From: Mycobacterium sp. 1465703.0
Lineage (GTDB): Bacteria > Actinomycetota > Actinomycetes > Mycobacteriales > Mycobacteriaceae
Assembly (NCBI RefSeq): GCF_001672975.1
Contig: NZ_LZKU01000017.1
Location: forward strand, 61,291-125,290
DNA: 64,000 bases
Direction: 5' to 3'
The notes under the pieces are model-generated. The model was not told the origin of the DNA and did not search any database. It worked only from the letters and a program-made list of their open reading frames with translations. Below are positions 16,168 through 25,050 of this stretch, piece after piece. Position 1 is the first letter of the stretch; each line of letters begins with the position of its first letter. Position numbers and translations under genes: made by a program.

Positions 16168-16954
16168 GATGCTTTCCTCGATTCCGTCGGCCCTCATCAA
16201 CGAGGGTCATCACTTCAACGGTGAAACTCGCGTACGCATGCGCCAGATCCGGATCGGCTTCAAGGTCTCCAAGGACCACCTGGTCGGAGACCATCCGTTC
16301 GGCCGCAGTACGTTTCGGGATCATCGTTGCAAAAATGGGAAGCCCATCATTGCGCAGCGCATGCAGAGTTTCCCGACTGATCAGCGTTGACGGTTCGTAC
16401 TTCGTCAGCAGGACACCCAGGAAGGCTGCCGAAAGAACTCGATGCTGTCGCAGCGTAGAAGACCACTCCAAGAACATGTTGACCCCTCGCCTACCCCACT
16501 TGCTGGCATCGGTCGGCACGACGAACCAGTCAGCAGCGTTGAGCGCGGTGATCACCAGTTGGCCCAGGTTCGGCGAAAGGTCGAGCACGATCGCGTCGTA
16601 GTCCTGATACACCGGCGCAAGCGCCATCGCCAACTGCTCCTCGCGCCGGTGCATCGTCACGAGCTCCTGGTCCAATTTGGCGACAGCAAGGGTGGAGGGA
16701 ACGAGATCGAGATTCTCCAAGCGCGTCTTACGCCGGACCTTATCGATCGGTGCGCCCTCGCCGATCAAGTCATAGATGTCGAACTCGACGTCGTCGTCGG
16801 GGTCGAACATCGACGTCGAATTGCCTTGAGGGTCACAGTCGGTGAGCAAGGTGCGCCACCCGGCTTGTGCCAGGCCGGCGGCAAGGTTCACTGCGGTGAA
16901 GGACTTCCCTACCCCGCCCTTGTGATTAGCGATCGCAATCACTTCCGCTTTCAC
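16160..16954 (-). CDS. parA: ParA-type partition ATPase, system 1
   Basis: A 264-residue protein. Deviant Walker A NHKGGVGKS at about 11-19, then DCDPQGN and LDLSPNLG, are standard ParA/Soj motifs. The GTG at 16954 has AAAGGAG eight bases upstream. The longer frame to 17137 only reads through the octamer array. It lacks the N-terminal HTH of type Ia ParA, so it is a small type Ib-like enzyme, consistent with its RHH partner. It should drive segregation by cycling on the nucleoid. The array directly upstream probably serves as both centromere and operator. Confidence 0.9.
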   Translation of the reverse strand: MKAEVIAIANHKGGVGKSFTAVNLAAGLAQAGWRTLLTDCDPQGNSTSMFDPDDDVEFDIYDLIGEGAPIDKVRRKTRLENLDLVPSTLAVAKLDQELVTMHRREEQLAMALAPVYQDYDAIVLDLSPNLGQLVITALNAADWFVVPTDASKWGRRGVNMFLEWSSTLRQHRVLSAAFLGVLLTKYEPSTLISRETLHALRNDGLPIFATMIPKRTAAERMVSDQVVLGDLEADPDLAHAYASFTVEVMTLVDEGRRNRGKHHA

Positions 16955-16996
16955 GATAATCACTCCTTTAACATTCGCCTCATCTATTACACCAAA

Positions 16997-17500
16997 GTGA
17001 CCATGTGTCTGGGTGATCTGGCGATGGCGTGTCGGCGTGATGTGATCGCTGGGTGATGACGTGACGGGATGACCCCGTGGCGAGGTGACGGCGTCATCGA
17101 GTGACGTCGCGACCAGGTGATCGTGTTTTCCGGTCATTCGGTCATCTGGTCATCCGGTGATGCGGTGATGCGGTGATGCGGTGAGGAAATCATCGAATCA
17201 CCGAGTCACCGAGTTGCGTGGTGCTTCGGAGATGCGGTGACTGTGTCACTGGATGATCAAGCGATCCAGTGATCGGGGTGCAGGGTGATCGAGTCGCGTA
17301 GTGATGAGGCGATCGGGCGATTCAGTGCCTGTGTGATTCCATCACCCGATCGCTGCATCACCAAGTGCGGTCGTGATTCACTCACATAGTGATCGACTGA
17401 CACGGTGATTCGATGATGGTGCGGCGCTGCGATTTGATCTTCTGGTGATATTGCGATGTGGTGATCGAGTGACCCGATCATCCGGTGATGGAGTATCGCC
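16997..17500. repeat. Array of about 62 contiguous octamers, putative partition centromere
   Basis: Read from 16997 in steps of eight, nearly every unit fits R-T-S-A-Y plus three variable bases, for example GTGATGCG three times from 17157, ATCACCGA at 17197 and GTGATCGA at 17285, 17389 and 17461. By my count 37 of 62 units fit the core fully and most of the rest differ at one position; the chance frequency is about 1 in 128. The core consensus is self-complementary, so a unit may be read in either direction. The array begins 43 bp upstream of the parA start. The pSM19035 omega protein binds contiguous heptads (WATCACW); this is an analogous but longer, 8-bp-periodic array. Confidence 0.9.
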
Positions 17501-17864
17501 TAGAGCGCGCGGAACAGATAAGCCGCACCCCGAGACCACCCGCTGAAGATCGGCGTCACCGTGACGAAAGCCGTCCAATCGGGGCTGCCCACAGACTCTG
17601 CGGCTTGGGGCCGTGACGGCGCACGCCGGGTCGACAATGGGGGAGTGGTGCTCGATCGGCCTTGGCCTGCTGGCTCTGAGCCGCTGCACGAGTGGGCCGC
17701 CCGCTGGGCTCATTGGGACGGGGAGTGATACGGCGTAACGCCGATCGACCGCCGGTTCGCTACTCATGGGCTGGGCACCTAACCGCCTGGCCGGCGTAGG
17801 AATCCGGCTGACATCCGGGAGGTATGAGACTGCTGCGTCTTAACCGCGGTTAAGACGGCCGCCA
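17501..17864. other. Intergenic region with one candidate parS
   Basis: No gene was seen between the octamer array and the 17865 gene. It contains the 20-bp palindrome at 17837. Confidence 0.5.
17837..17856. promoter_or_regulatory. Candidate parS palindrome 2
   Basis: GTCTTAACCGCGGTTAAGAC, a perfect 20-bp palindrome containing the same TTAACCGCGGTTAA core as the sites at 15792 and 18929. Confidence 0.6.
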
Positions 17865-18725
17865 CTAATTCCCGACAGCGCCTCGATCGAGCGCCCGCTC
17901 ACACTCAGCGCGCGCCGGCGCGTTCGGCCCCCGATCGTGGCTCTCGTGAGCATGCTCGACCTGCCGAGGGGACCGTCCATCAACCGCATCGGAGCCCAAC
18001 TGGGCGAACCGGCTGCGCAGCTGATCGGCGCGAGCAAGCAGGGTATGTACCGCGTACGGGCGGGTGCTGTCCAAACTCAGCACGGCGGGCGCTGTCCGCA
18101 GCTCGGATGCGGCCAGGCCGAGAATCACCATGGTCGCTGGCGTGAAGCCGCTTCGTTCATCAACGGCCAGCTCGTCGATCCAGTCTCGGTCCTCGACGTT
18201 GAAGCGCGCGGCTTGCTCGATGAGACCGGCGATGACCGCCCGCAATTCGTCGCGGTGGTTGGCCAGCCAGGCCGCCTCGACGGGTAACCGCTCGCAGCGC
18301 TCGCGTTCTGCGCGGCGCGAGTCTCGGGCGATCTTCTCGTCGGGACGGTCATAGCGCAGCAGACACTCGAGCCGGTCGATGCGATCGAGAACGCCTTGCT
18401 TGCCCACTCCCACCTGCGATCCGAGCTGTGAGAGGAAAATGCCACGATCGCGTCCGGCCTTCAAGAAGTGGAGCTCGCGCCGGCGATCCTCCCACCACAG
18501 CCAGTTGTTGAGCGTCAGGGCGTCACAGACGTCTGCCTGCAACACCCATCGGGGGATCTCCCGGTGGCTGTATTTCTGCAGGTAGTCGAGGACTTCGCGG
18601 GGGTCGGATTCCGGTGAGTCAGGCAGCTTTTCGCGGTACCGGTCCTCGACTTTCGCCCGCCTCCTTGCGATCCTCACAATGGCCGCACCGACCTCATGTC
18701 TGTGCACCTTGGGTCGGGCGGCCAC
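17865..18725 (-). CDS. Putative DNA-binding protein
   Basis: A 286-residue, Arg/Glu-rich protein. It has a helix-turn-helix-like segment near 98-125 (LSQLGSQVGVGKQGVLDRIDRLECLL) and long charged helices. No enzyme motif is visible. It lies between two candidate parS sites and between the two partition operons, pointing to a plasmid maintenance or regulatory role. I do not recognise a named family. Confidence 0.55.
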   Translation of the reverse strand: MAARPKVHRHEVGAAIVRIARRRAKVEDRYREKLPDSPESDPREVLDYLQKYSHREIPRWVLQADVCDALTLNNWLWWEDRRRELHFLKAGRDRGIFLSQLGSQVGVGKQGVLDRIDRLECLLRYDRPDEKIARDSRRAERERCERLPVEAAWLANHRDELRAVIAGLIEQAARFNVEDRDWIDELAVDERSGFTPATMVILGLAASELRTAPAVLSLDSTRPYAVHTLLARADQLRSRFAQLGSDAVDGRSPRQVEHAHESHDRGPNAPARAECERALDRGAVGN

Positions 18726-19147
18726 CCTGTCAGTATTTCACTGACGCATAGGGCGGCCGGGTAACGACATCCGTGTGTTGTTTACCGCATGAGAGCCGAG
18801 CAGATCCTGAGTTGCAGCAGCGCATCCCGACTTCCTGGAAAGCTGAATCCGTTGTGCCCATGGCAGCTTCGGCGTGAAAGATCAAGCGAACGTCACCGCC
18901 GTGTGGGGCTCGGACCGAACCTGCGTACTTAACCGCGGTTAAGTCCGCAGTCCCGGAAGGTGATCGTTGCGGTCGGCGCCTTAGCGGTCCGATCTCGATG
19001 GGCTGATGAAAAGGGGCCGTTGGCTCTCTGAGGCAATGAGATTGGTTCCGGCGTGTCCACCCGACACGATGGGATGCGGCCCCGTAGACTGCCGCTGTCT
19101 CATCCGAAGTACCCCGAATCGCGGGGGAAGCATACGGAAGGCCAGTT
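18726..19147. other. Intergenic region upstream of parA2
   Basis: No gene was seen. It holds the third TTAACCGCGGTTAA palindrome about 200 bp before the second parA, a position usual for a parS or operator. Confidence 0.5.
18927..18944. promoter_or_regulatory. Candidate parS palindrome 3
   Basis: ACTTAACCGCGGTTAAGT, a perfect 18-bp palindrome with the shared 14-bp core at 18929-18942, upstream of parA2-parB2. Confidence 0.6.
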
Positions 19148-19861
19148 ATGGCTGTTCACGTCGTTCTCAACCAGAAGGGCGGCGTCGGCAAGAGCACGAT
19201 CGCCGTCAATTTAGCCGCGGTCACCGCCGACGTCCTCAATCACGATGACGACCCGAACTCAAGCTCACCCGTCGCGGCGGTCTCCGTCGACCCGCAAGGC
19301 TCGGCAGTGTGGTGGGCCGCTCGTATCGACGATCTTCCTTTTCATATCGTTCAGGCCCACGAAGATATTGACGGCCTTAAGCGCCTAGGTGAGCTTCCCG
19401 GTATCCAGCATGTCTACGTTGACACTCCCGGCTGGATCGACTTGGACTCGGGCAACGGCACTGCCGATCCGCTAGGGCGCGGTCCCGCCGCCGATGCCCT
19501 GCGAGTGGTCCTCGACGTCGCTGACTCGGTCATTGTTCCGATCGAAACCGAGCCGCTGAGTTTCGACCCGACCGCCCGCACCATCAACAAGGTGATTGCG
19601 CCCCGGGGGATTCCCTACCTCGTGGTGATCAATAACTGGGACCCGCGCGACGGCATGCACGATCTCAACGAGACAAAAGAATTCATCAGAGCTAACGGTT
19701 GGCCGTTGGCCCACACCGTGATTCGTCACTACAAACTGCACGCGCGGGCCAGCGCCGACGGGCAGGTGGTGACCGAATATCCACTGAATCGTGTTGCGCT
19801 GCAGGCACGGGAAGACTTCTACAAGTTTGCGCTGGAGCTCAACGTCGGAGGTGGGCACTGA
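19148..19861 (+). CDS. parA: ParA-type partition ATPase, system 2
   Basis: A 237-residue protein with QKGGVGKST at about 9-17, VSVDPQGS (about 47-54) and VDTPGW (about 96). GGAAGG precedes the ATG. It is a small ParA without an N-terminal DNA-binding domain. A short insertion (NHDDDPNSSS, about 31-40) follows the first helix. Its stop overlaps the start of parB2 (TGATG). Its sequence and its partner differ from those of the parA at 16160, so the replicon carries two distinct partition systems. Confidence 0.9.
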   Translation: MAVHVVLNQKGGVGKSTIAVNLAAVTADVLNHDDDPNSSSPVAAVSVDPQGSAVWWAARIDDLPFHIVQAHEDIDGLKRLGELPGIQHVYVDTPGWIDLDSGNGTADPLGRGPAADALRVVLDVADSVIVPIETEPLSFDPTARTINKVIAPRGIPYLVVINNWDPRDGMHDLNETKEFIRANGWPLAHTVIRHYKLHARASADGQVVTEYPLNRVALQAREDFYKFALELNVGGGH

Positions 19862-20700
19862 TGGCACGCGGGCAGCGCACCAACCTCGCCTCGCTCGCCA
19901 ACCGGGTGGGCGACAACTCACCGGTCGAGCAGATGACCCCGATGCACGGTCGCACCGCATTGCTGACAGATCTCACACCCAATCCGCGTAACCCGCGCGA
20001 TGACGTCGGCGATCTTTCCGATCTCGAATCCATCACCGACATGCAGCTTCAACCCGCCGTCGTGGTCACCTCGAGTGCCTATCTGAGGTTGTATCCCGAA
20101 GACACGATTACGACACGCTTTGTGGTGGTCAACGGATGCCGGCGTCTGGCTGCCGCACACAAGTACGGCCGCACTGATCTGGCCATTGTCGTCAACGACG
20201 AGATCGCCCGCGACCGCGTCACGCTGATCTCAGCATCGATTGCCGAGAACGTTGATCGGCAGGACTTCGATGTCATCGAGGAAGCCAAAGCCGTGGAATC
20301 CCTCGTGCAGGAGTGCGGCAGCGGGGTAGAGGCAGCTAACCGGCTCCGCAAGACCCAAGCCTGGGTATCACAGCGGCGCGCGTTACTGGAACTCGCACCA
20401 CAACTGCAAACCGCGTTGCGCCGAGGCGAATTGGCGATCCGGGAAGCTCGCACCTTGGCGCGCGTGCCCCTCGAGCAGCAAGTCGCACGCTGGCAGGCTG
20501 CACAAGAGAAAAAGAACAATGACGGCAAGCAGCACGGCGCACCCGACAAGCGCTTCACCTCGTCTCGGGTTATCGCCAACGCGCTCAATGAATTCGAATC
20601 GAAACCTCAACTGCTCGCGGACGCCCTTCGCACTCACTTGGGCGAAGATGGGGTGAAGACACTCGTGGCCGTGCTCTCCGATGCGGCCGCGGCGGTGTAG
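19861..20700 (+). CDS. parB: ParB/Spo0J-type partition protein, system 2
   Basis: A 279-residue protein. The ParB/Srx N-terminal fold is visible: LTPNPRNPRDDV (about 37-48), FVVVNGCRRLAAAHKYG (about 83-99, in place of GERRxxA), and ASIAENVDRQDFDVIEEAKAVESLV, the ENxQR-like box. The HTH segment follows (ANRLRKTQAWVSQRRALLEL). As a CTP-dependent clamp of the ParB family it should load at a palindromic parS. The TTAACCGCGGTTAA copies nearby are the best candidates. The start at 19861 overlaps the parA2 stop by one base. Confidence 0.85.
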   Translation: MARGQRTNLASLANRVGDNSPVEQMTPMHGRTALLTDLTPNPRNPRDDVGDLSDLESITDMQLQPAVVVTSSAYLRLYPEDTITTRFVVVNGCRRLAAAHKYGRTDLAIVVNDEIARDRVTLISASIAENVDRQDFDVIEEAKAVESLVQECGSGVEAANRLRKTQAWVSQRRALLELAPQLQTALRRGELAIREARTLARVPLEQQVARWQAAQEKKNNDGKQHGAPDKRFTSSRVIANALNEFESKPQLLADALRTHLGEDGVKTLVAVLSDAAAAV

Positions 20701-20829
20701 CCCAAACCGCCGCACCGTCACGTGACAAAATGACGCCGAGCTGGGGGGCAGCGCGGACGAAACGACGTGCAGCGACACCGCTATCGCTAATCGCGACACC
20801 GCGGAGCAGCTTTTCGTCGAAAGTAGGGC

Positions 20830-21267
20830 TTAGAGCCGGCTGGCCAGCTCGCCCAGATTGCCCGGTGTCATAAACTGCGCCAGGGCGTCAAGGTAATTGC
20901 GTGCCACCGCACGATACTTGTCAGCGGCCTCGTTGGTCGAGCGATCGGCATCGAGCAGATCCTGCTGCGCAGCGATCAGCAGCCGATTGGCCTCCGTTAG
21001 CGAAACAACCTGAGCCCGAAGCGTATCGGCCTCGTCACCCGCCGACGGAACAGCCAAGCTAGGTACCGGGGCGAGCTCGTCCGCGTAGACATACCATCGC
21101 AGGCGCTCCGGCCTGGGCATGGCTCCTCCGCGAATCGAGCCCGTCTTAATGGCGCGGATGATGGTGCGCGGATCCTTGTTGAGCCGCTTAGCGGCCTCCG
21201 ATAGCGACACGACAGGACCGCCGGGTGTGGTCTCCACCCCCGGCGGTGGCTGCTTCGGCTCAGTCAT
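20830..21267 (-). CDS. Excisionase/MerR-type DNA-binding protein with coiled coil
   Basis: A 145-residue protein. About 20-60 is a winged HTH of the excisionase/MerR kind (VSLSEAAKRLNKDPRTIIRAIKTGSIRGG, then RWYVYADEL). About 80-130 is a predicted coiled coil. Such proteins are frequent in actinobacterial plasmid backbones. CGGCATCATGCCG, a 13-bp palindrome at 21311-21323 just upstream of its start, may be its operator. Confidence 0.7.
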   Translation of the reverse strand: MTEPKQPPPGVETTPGGPVVSLSEAAKRLNKDPRTIIRAIKTGSIRGGAMPRPERLRWYVYADELAPVPSLAVPSAGDEADTLRAQVVSLTEANRLLIAAQQDLLDADRSTNEAADKYRAVARNYLDALAQFMTPGNLGELASRL

Positions 21268-21310
21268 CGCTGGATTACTCCGGCCGCACGGTTCGCTCCG
21301 TCGTCTGCAA

Positions 21311-21323
21311 CGGCATCATGCCG
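21311..21323. promoter_or_regulatory. 13-bp palindrome, possible operator
   Basis: CGGCATCATGCCG, 44 bp upstream of the 21267 start codon. Confidence 0.3.
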
Positions 21324-21378
21324 CTAATTAAAGCCATAATAGCGACATGGTCGGCTGTTAGAAGACCTAATGCGCCAA

Positions 21379-21402
21379 TTTTAGGGCAGCTATGCTCTAA
21401 AA
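21379..21402. promoter_or_regulatory. Inverted repeat upstream of a small RHH gene
   Basis: TTTTAGGGCA and TGCTCTAAAA flank GCTA, giving ten-base arms with one mismatch. It lies in an AT-rich stretch 55 bp upstream of the GTG at 21457 and may be an autoregulatory operator. Confidence 0.45.
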
Positions 21403-21456
21403 TAACGACATCACGACGAGGTGATTTGACGCCCGCCGAGGTACCCGGAGGACAAG

Positions 21457-21618
21457 GTGAGTAGCAGCGAACAGCGCAAGCTAACCGGCAAGGTATTGGT
21501 GCGCTTCGCCGAAGAGGACCTCAAAGCGCTGCAGCAAGAAGCCGACCGCCAGGGCGTGAGTCTGCCGCACCTGATGCGCGAGTTGAGCCTGCGCACCCTG
21601 GTCGCGCAAGCCTCTTAA
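21457..21618 (+). CDS. Small ribbon-helix-helix protein
   Basis: A 53-residue protein. The GTG start has GGAGG five bases upstream. The sequence KVLVRFAEEDLKALQQEADR, then GVSLPHLMREL, is a typical RHH DNA-binding domain (beta strand, helix, turn, helix). No toxin gene follows, so it is more likely a plasmid regulator or accessory partition or mobilization protein than an antitoxin. Confidence 0.65.
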   Translation: MSSSEQRKLTGKVLVRFAEEDLKALQQEADRQGVSLPHLMRELSLRTLVAQAS

Positions 21619-21782
21619 GGCTCGCCGACCCCGGAACTGGCGGGCTCTCCTGGGCCGGGTTTCGGGCTTGTGTAACCACCTGAGGCCGGCCCCCGGGGGT
21701 GGGGCGCCTATCGTCTAGTTGCCTATTTTGCGTCTCTGCAATCTGCTGCGGGCGCAGACTTCGGGTCGTTAGCCTTTCAGTC

Positions 21783-22256
21783 ATGATGCGGATCGCGCGT
21801 GGAAACGCTGTCCTCGCGTTCTATTTCGCTGTGTGTATGGCCATCATGGTTCCGTACGCCACCGCCGCCCCGGCCGCACAATACGTCAGAACCGAATCTG
21901 GTCGGCTGCGGTGCATCGTGCATCCCGACAGAATTGTTTGCGAGGCAAGCGGACCCGACAGCACGGGCTTCCCTCAAGCCCCCATTTCGATGCCCGAATC
22001 TCAGTGCCGAAATTCGCCGTGCCCGGGCGGCATTCACTTTGACCTCGCCGAAGTCACAACTTCAGGCGCTTTCCAGTGGCAAGACGGCAACATCGGCGGT
22101 GGCGGCACACCGCAGAATGACCTCGTGCTCAACTACGGCCAGACCTATCACCTCTCCGGCTGGACGGTGATACCCAACAGCGACGGCACCCGCTTCACCA
22201 ACGATGCCACCGGGCATGGCATGTTTGTCAGCGTCGAGAACGTCTCGTCGTTCTAG
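21783..22256 (+). CDS. Secreted protein with signal peptide
   Basis: A 157-residue protein. The start at 21783 is chosen for the Sec signal peptide (MMRIARGNAVLAFYFAVCMA..., cleavage probably after ATAAPA). The mature part has four Cys and a beta-rich sequence ending NDATGHGMFVSVENVSSF. It resembles small secreted mycobacterial proteins of unknown function, and in style the extracytoplasmic part of the kinase encoded next. It may be a ligand or partner of that kinase, but this is inferred only from adjacency. Confidence 0.65.
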   Translation: MMRIARGNAVLAFYFAVCMAIMVPYATAAPAAQYVRTESGRLRCIVHPDRIVCEASGPDSTGFPQAPISMPESQCRNSPCPGGIHFDLAEVTTSGAFQWQDGNIGGGGTPQNDLVLNYGQTYHLSGWTVIPNSDGTRFTNDATGHGMFVSVENVSSF

Positions 22257-22403
22257 CCGACAAACTCTTTCGGATGGTGCCTAAAACAATGCCGACATGC
22301 CGCCACCCGCGCGAGCGAACCCGCCGCGCCGGTCGTGGCTCGAAGTTGTGGTCGTTCAGGGTTGAAGCTCAGATTGCTATGCGATGCGCGGGGACGCTTA
22401 ACC

Positions 22404-23894
22404 ATGGATGAGGTGGTGTTCGGACGTTATCTGCTGATGGAGGTGATCGGCGAGGGCGGTATGGGCACGGTATATAAAGCGCACGACACAATCATTGACC
22501 GCAACGTCGCGGTAAAAGTATTGTCCACCGAGTTAGGCGCTGAGCCAGGCTTCCGAGAACGCTTCCGCCGCGAAGCCCATACCGCCGCACGGCTAACCGA
22601 ACCCCACATCATCCCCATCCACGACACCGGCGAAGTCGACGGCCGGTTGTATTTGGTTATGCCAATCATCAACGGCATTGACGTCGCAACCCTACTTAAG
22701 CGCGAGACCTTGATGACGCCGCAGCGGACCGTTGTCGTTATTGAGCAGCTCGCAGCCGCACTAGACGCCGCACATGACGCTGGCCTCGTACACCGAGATA
22801 TCAAGCCTTCCAACGCATTAATAACCAACCGAGACTTCACCTACCTGATTGACTTCGGCATCGCCCACGACGTCGCTGCGTCACGAGTGACCAAAACCGG
22901 GGCCATCATTGGGACTTTGGCCTACATGGCCCCCGAGCGTTTCACCGACGGCGTCGCCGATGCGCGGGCCGACGTCTATTCGTTGACATGCATGCTGCAC
23001 GAATGCCTGACGGGTGCCCAGCCGTATCCCGGTGACAGCGCCGAGCAGCAGATCACCGCCCATCTCACCCTGAGCCCGCCCAAACCCGCGGCCCTCAACC
23101 CTGCCATCCCGGCCGCCTTCGACGAGGTCATCGCCCGCGGGATGGCAAAGCGGCCGACGGACCGCTTCGCCTCAGCAGGCGAACTCGCCAGCGCCGCACG
23201 CGCTGCGGCAGAGTTTTCCCAAGCACCCACCGTGTTGGCCCCCGGCACCCACCGGCGAACCAACACCCGCGAGTTCTCTGCCCGATGGCCCAATCCGGAC
23301 CGGAGTGGAGACACCCCGTACGCCGACCGCCTCCACGTCCCTCCACCACCGGAGCGCAAAATCGGATATGGGCGACTGGTGCTCATTGCCGGAACAGTAA
23401 CTGCGTTCGTCGCCGCAGCGCTGGTAGCAGCATTGCTCATCGTGCAAAACAACGACCACGGCCTACCGAACGTTTCCGACGCCACGGGGACAACACCAAG
23501 TTTTAGCCGTACGACAACGGAATTGCCCACCCCTCGAACGGCTTCGGCGACATCAAAGCCTCAACGCAGCTTGCCAGATGCCGATGACCAGGGCTTCGTG
23601 GGCTATCCCGCCGCTCGTTGCGACCTGGGGAGTACGCCGGCGGCAATGGGCCGCACCACGCAATCCCTGGTGGTAATTTGCGAGGCCGGGTCGGCCAATT
23701 ATTATTACCGCGGTCTGCGCCTACGCGATGGTGCCAGCATTGAACTGGCCAACGCAGTGCGGTCCTCGGGCGGATTCGATGTCACCAATCCAGTCGATGG
23801 CACCCGCTACCAAGTGCGACCGACTGGCATCTCCATCACCTCGCCAGGCGGTCAGCTTTATTCCGAACCCATGATCGAGTACGCGGGACAGTGA
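22404..23894 (+). CDS. Transmembrane Ser/Thr protein kinase, PknE/F/H type
   Basis: A 496-residue protein. The kinase domain at about 7-265 is complete: glycine loop GEGGMGTVYKAHD, Lys38 in VAVKVL, HRDIKPSN at 130-137, DFGIAHD at 150, and APERF. A Thr/Pro-rich juxtamembrane segment follows, then one transmembrane helix (about 328-350, LVLIAGTVTAFVAAALVAALLIV). The extracytoplasmic domain of about 140 residues contains Cys and Tyr-rich strands. Plasmid-borne kinases of this type are uncommon; its targets cannot be read from the sequence. Confidence 0.9.
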   Translation: MDEVVFGRYLLMEVIGEGGMGTVYKAHDTIIDRNVAVKVLSTELGAEPGFRERFRREAHTAARLTEPHIIPIHDTGEVDGRLYLVMPIINGIDVATLLKRETLMTPQRTVVVIEQLAAALDAAHDAGLVHRDIKPSNALITNRDFTYLIDFGIAHDVAASRVTKTGAIIGTLAYMAPERFTDGVADARADVYSLTCMLHECLTGAQPYPGDSAEQQITAHLTLSPPKPAALNPAIPAAFDEVIARGMAKRPTDRFASAGELASAARAAAEFSQAPTVLAPGTHRRTNTREFSARWPNPDRSGDTPYADRLHVPPPPERKIGYGRLVLIAGTVTAFVAAALVAALLIVQNNDHGLPNVSDATGTTPSFSRTTTELPTPRTASATSKPQRSLPDADDQGFVGYPAARCDLGSTPAAMGRTTQSLVVICEAGSANYYYRGLRLRDGASIELANAVRSSGGFDVTNPVDGTRYQVRPTGISITSPGGQLYSEPMIEYAGQ

Positions 23895-24141
23895 TCCCAG
23901 ACGAACCCAGGTCTTGACACTAACGGTCAGATCTTCGCCAACTCACCAGCATTCGCTTACTCAACTCCGGCGGAACATCGATTTCGTTGGCAGAAAACCC
24001 TTCTCGATACAGAAGACCAAGAACGTCGGCTACCGGCCAGCGCCGTTCGTGATCGACAGCGGTGCCCGCGGGGGTAGCGAGGACTCATCGTTGCCAGCTC
24101 CGACTCCTGTTCGTTCAACTGTCCCCGAAAACCGGTGGAAA

Positions 24142-25050
24142 TCAGCCGGTTAAACGTTCGGCGCCGGCCGCTGACTCAACGCGGCGGGCATTTTCCTCCA
24201 GAATCCGTCCGACCGTGCTGTGATGCAGGTTGTGGCGGCGTCCGATCGTAGTTGGCGCGGTTCCGGCAGCATCGTCTGCCAACACAGCAGCCACAATCGC
24301 AGGATCCTTTGACGTCACCCCGTCACGAACCAGTTCGTCAGCGGCCACTCGCCAACGCCTGAGGTCCATGGCGTCTTTCGGTGCCGTTGCCGCGACGGCG
24401 GCAAGAGGGCGTTCGCCGTGTCCCGTATGAGGCGCATCGGCGTGTGGCACCGGTGCCGGGGGAGGGGTGACCGAGTGATCGACACCCGCACGCCGCCCCT
24501 TCTGACGAGCACGCGAAGGGCGCGGCGCAACACTATCTTCGCCCACGCGTCCACTTGCTGGGGAACTGCCCGCAGGTGAGGCAAAGGAGCGCGACGACGC
24601 ATCATCGCTGACCCCGGTCACCGGGAGTGAACGCGGCGGGGACAGCGACAATAGTGACAGCGTGGAATTGGCGATCGACACGTCGATCGCCACCGGCCAC
24701 AACCACGCCCGAGAAGCTGGCATGCCCAGCGCCACCGCCAGATCACGCAACGCGTCGAATGACAGAATGAATGCACACGCTGCCAGTGCAACAGTCATCA
24801 CCAGCGCGCACCGGGAGATGAAACCCGCGCGGCGGGTTTTCACCAACAGGGCCACCGAGTGGGTGGCCCCCAACAGCACTGCCGGCGGCACAACAGCCGC
24901 CGCGGCCGCTAGTCCAACGGTTCCAGGCGGCGCCGTCAACACAGCGTGGGTGACGTTGCCTGCCACTGAAACACCTGTCGCCAACAACAGCCATGCCCAG
25001 AAGAATCGCACCGCTGCGCGCGTCTCATTGGTGGTTTCTTCGGCAACCAT
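24142..25050 (-). CDS. DUF2637-type membrane protein with C-terminal HTH
   Basis: A 302-residue protein. The N-terminal half has four hydrophobic segments (AAVRFFWAWLLLATGVSVAG, GTVGLAAAAAVVPPAVLLGA, ISRCALVMTVALAACAFIL, RAWLWPVAIDVSIANSTL), the pattern of DUF2637 proteins found on actinobacterial plasmids. A Ser/Pro-rich linker leads to a C-terminal HTH-like region (PTTIGRRHNLHHSTVGRILEENARRV). The membrane part suggests a role at the cell envelope, perhaps in plasmid spread. Confidence 0.7.
   Translation of the reverse strand: MVAEETTNETRAAVRFFWAWLLLATGVSVAGNVTHAVLTAPPGTVGLAAAAAVVPPAVLLGATHSVALLVKTRRAGFISRCALVMTVALAACAFILSFDALRDLAVALGMPASRAWLWPVAIDVSIANSTLSLLSLSPPRSLPVTGVSDDASSRSFASPAGSSPASGRVGEDSVAPRPSRARQKGRRAGVDHSVTPPPAPVPHADAPHTGHGERPLAAVAATAPKDAMDLRRWRVAADELVRDGVTSKDPAIVAAVLADDAAGTAPTTIGRRHNLHHSTVGRILEENARRVESAAGAERLTG

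Noticed and set aside
16955..17137. Extended N-terminus of the first ParA
   Set aside because: The extension is a translation of the octamer array and precedes a good ribosome site and GTG at 16954.
17257..17481. Minus-strand open frame of 74 codons rich in His, Ile and Asp
   Set aside because: It lies wholly inside the octamer array; its apparent protein only reflects the 8-bp repeat.
20717..20726. GTCACGTGAC as a chromosomal-type parS
   Set aside because: Only ten bases match around TCACGTGA; the full parS flanks are absent and there is a single copy.
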